NCBI GenBank assembly: GCA_963281155.1
Contig: CAUJLY010000002.1
Span: forward strand, 4,712,001 to 4,776,000
Source of the DNA: Rhabditophanes sp. KR3021
Taxonomy: Eukaryota > Nematoda > Chromadorea > Rhabditida > Alloionematidae
Direction: 5' to 3'
Length of the DNA: 64,000 nt
Both the position numbers and the translations under genes were made by a program. The notes below the pieces were generated by a model. The model ran no database searches. It was not told the origin of the DNA and saw only the letters and a list, made by a program, of their open reading frames with translations. Numbering within the stretch: the first letter of the stretch is position 1; the number at the start of each line of letters is the position of its first letter. Positions 61,803 to 64,000 of the stretch are shown piece after piece.

Positions 61803-62962
61803 CTACTTCTTTTTTCTTATTGACTTCATGATTCTCGAAAAAAATCCTTGTTGTACCGATTCTTCACGTGCTTCAAAGGGTTGAATGCCTTCCTGGAATT
61901 TGTTTAATGCTGGCTTATTATCTTCAGCATTTTTAAAGTGTTCTTCTTCATCAATAATAAAGGTTGAAATTGAGGAGTCAATTGTAACTCTTGAGACATT
62001 ATCATCTTTGAATGAATTGTCAAAATCAGCTGGACCTTCGTCGTTACTTTTGTCGAGCAACATAGCCTCACGATCTTGGCTCTTCTTTACGGCCTTATCC
62101 GCCATATTGGCTTTTCTCTTTTTAACTACATAATCCTTGACATTATGATGTTCGCAAAATTGTTTTTCAACAAACGTCTCCAGCTTGTCAACGAATTCAT
62201 CAAGCGCAGGAACTTCGTATTTCTCCAGCGAGTTGTCAATCATTTTTATAGAATATTTGTTATACCCTAAATAAGAATGAATCTTTTCACCTTCAATTGT
62301 TGGAGGAATTTCATTTTCATCACGTCTGATTTGATTTTTTGACGGCGAAGTTACTTCTACATTATTTATATCATCGGTTGCATGAAAGTCCAGGAGTTGG
62401 TCCGTGTTACTAAATGATTCTATTAATAACTCCGGAGGATATCCTTTAACTACTCCCTTTGTTCTCATTCTGTAGATCCAAACCGGTAATTCTCTTTCTC
62501 CTAATCCAAGGGCGGTTCTTAACTCATCAGACAATACTCCAGGCTTATAGTTGTTTTTTACCAATTCATCAGCATGATACCGAGCTCCGTTTCCGGGACC
62601 TCTGTTCTTTCTGTTTTCTTGTGCATTTTTCCTAACCTTTGCTTCATCTTTTGGAAACGGGCATTCCACAATACGATGAGAACCTTCGCAATTGAAACAA
62701 GTAGGGCCATTAACCTTCTCGCGTTTTACGACAGTTCCACTGGGAGTCATTACATTCCGGAAATTGAGTTTATTTTTACTGAAATATGTAATTAAGAAAC
62801 TATTAAGAAATCAACTTACTGGCACTCAAGATTATCTATGTCGTGTTCAACAGCTGAAGTATCATTAACGAAATACTCATTATCAGAAACTTCTCCATCT
62901 TCCTCCTCTGAATCTATTAAAATGGGTTTTTCTTTGGAACTTTCTATCTTACGAGCCATCAT
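61803..62962 (-). CDS. ZCCHC8-like NEXT-complex scaffold
   Basis: RNA-surveillance scaffold that, in vertebrates, joins the helicase MTR4 and RBM7 in the nuclear exosome targeting complex. Exons 62962-62820 and 62778-61803 give 372 residues. A CCHC zinc knuckle (CFNCEGSHRIVECPFP) is followed by a PSP domain: ARYHADELVKNNYKPGVLSD, ELRTALGLGERELPVWIYRM and GVVKGYPPELL. This is the order in ZCCHC8. The N-terminus is acidic (LIDSEEEDGEVSDNEYF) and the C-terminus is charged with KKRKANMADKAVKKSQD. The gene converges on the HutF-like gene with 92 bases between stop codons. SF3B2 also has a PSP domain but lacks the knuckle. Confidence 0.85.
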
Positions 62963-64000
62963 AAATATTTAAAAAACAAATATAGGAAGCAGTTTATATG
63001 TCACAAACTGATTTGGCTTATATTCAAATGCAAAGGAAGTTTATTTAAGACGCCTTACCAATTTCATGCTTTGAAAAATGAGCAAAACAAGCCGCGGCCA
63101 TTTAGCTAACATTCAAGAGGATTGTGTGTGCAATGAAATAAACACGAGACACGCGTCGGTTGTTTACAAATTAATTTTTATCAACTTTAACCCTACGACA
63201 AACATTCTGTCTTCAGTAACAGTTTGGATTGATTTATTTTCTTTTCGTTAAATGGTTGTTTATTTCACCTTGAGTAACATTCTAATATTCTAACTTTACA
63301 AACATCACAAACATTATAAACAGTATAAACATTATAGGATGTCTTTATTCGATTTGTTTTTAGGCAATTTGTTTGATAACCAAATAAGTAACCATCCATT
63401 TATCTATTTATACCTAATTTAGATCACAATCAGTCATTTTGAACTAAAAATAAGAGTAATACTTATGTACAAAATACCTTTAACCGTCTCATTTTCATTC
63501 TTCCCCGGTATTTAGATAGTTTCATGTTTATCATCAATGAACAAAATCTCATTTCACCACGCATACACACAAACTAACTATCATATGATATTTATTAGTC
63601 ACTTTCATAGGCTTTTTGAAACAGAAAAGTATGTATTCTACATAGAAACTAAAAATCTATATATTTATTTTTTAACACATATGCAAGACAAGACCACAAC
63701 TCTACCTTCAAACTACAGCACTTTCATAAACATGTATATTAAAAGTCTGTAAAAAATGCATATGCACATATAGATACATGTAGACGTATTTTGCTGGTGT
63801 CTTTAAGAAAATGAGAGTATTGATTTTAAAACACTTTAAATAACACTTTATCTTAATTGCAACTGTCATAAACAGTTATTCCTTCCACATTTGATACCTT
63901 TATTCCTTTGACTGCATTCTCACCTACATTTGTATCAATTTACTTCAATTTTATAGTATTACCAATGTCTGGCTTAGATGAAAGCACAAAACTTTCCTTG
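62963..64000. other. Right flank without a gene
   Basis: AT-rich upstream region of the ZCCHC8-like gene. Only chance frames are seen; no RNA gene or repeat is recognised. Confidence 0.4.

Noticed and set aside
63537..63752. 71-codon frame near the right edge
   Set aside because: AT-driven residues (H, Y, F, I, N) with no family and no neighbouring exons.
1..64000. tRNA, rRNA, spliced-leader RNA and CRISPR arrays
   Set aside because: None seen when read by eye on both strands. A tRNAscan-SE and Infernal run would be decisive; small RNAs could have been missed.

Overview
This is nuclear DNA from a nematode. Three things point there: two cuticle collagen genes with the nematode N-terminal domain and a PRTPPGY C-terminus, a gene with the nematode CX cysteine module after a glycine-rich stretch, and ERG, GT49 and CCCH genes of nematode type. 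The DNA is AT-rich and genes are split by many introns, often only 42-50 bases long. I cannot place the species. The gene models below were assembled by hand from GT/AG sites; each intact multi-exon model gives a coding length divisible by three.

Layout: 0.7-7.0 kb, an ERG-type potassium channel (+) with two alternative first exons. 9.3-11.6 kb, a peptide GPCR of vasopressin/oxytocin receptor type (-). 12.8-14.7 kb, an ABCD4-like ABC transporter (-). 15.3-17.5 kb, two unrecognised genes (-), the second ending in paired SUMO-interaction-like motifs and lying head-to-head with an ASPM-like spindle protein (+, 17.9-21.4 kb). 21.7-22.4 kb, a broken gene. 23.0-30.3 kb, two cuticle collagens that flank a decayed zinc-finger gene, another decayed gene and a duplicated collagen promoter with a truncated collagen start. 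30.8-34.7 kb, a divergent homeodomain gene and a TTF2/lodestar-like SNF2 ATPase. 34.9-43.5 kb (-), a very large gene joining two doublecortin domains, two IQ motifs, about five PLAT domains and an acidic repetitive tail. After 3.8 kb of non-coding DNA come a tandem CCCH zinc-finger protein, a septin, two GT49 glycosyltransferases enclosing two small secreted-protein genes, the CX gene, a HutF-like formimidoylglutamate deiminase (+) and a ZCCHC8-like RNA-surveillance scaffold (-).

The genes cover neuromuscular signalling (ERG, GPCR), cuticle and cell surface (collagens, CX protein, GT49), microtubules and cell division (ASPM, septin, doublecortin-PLAT), and nucleic-acid control (CCCH, SNF2, homeodomain, ZCCHC8). 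They do not form one pathway. The most unusual content is the doublecortin-IQ-PLAT fusion, the bacterial-type HutF enzyme, and a pattern in which three host introns each carry a decayed foreign-looking reading frame on the strand opposite to the host gene.
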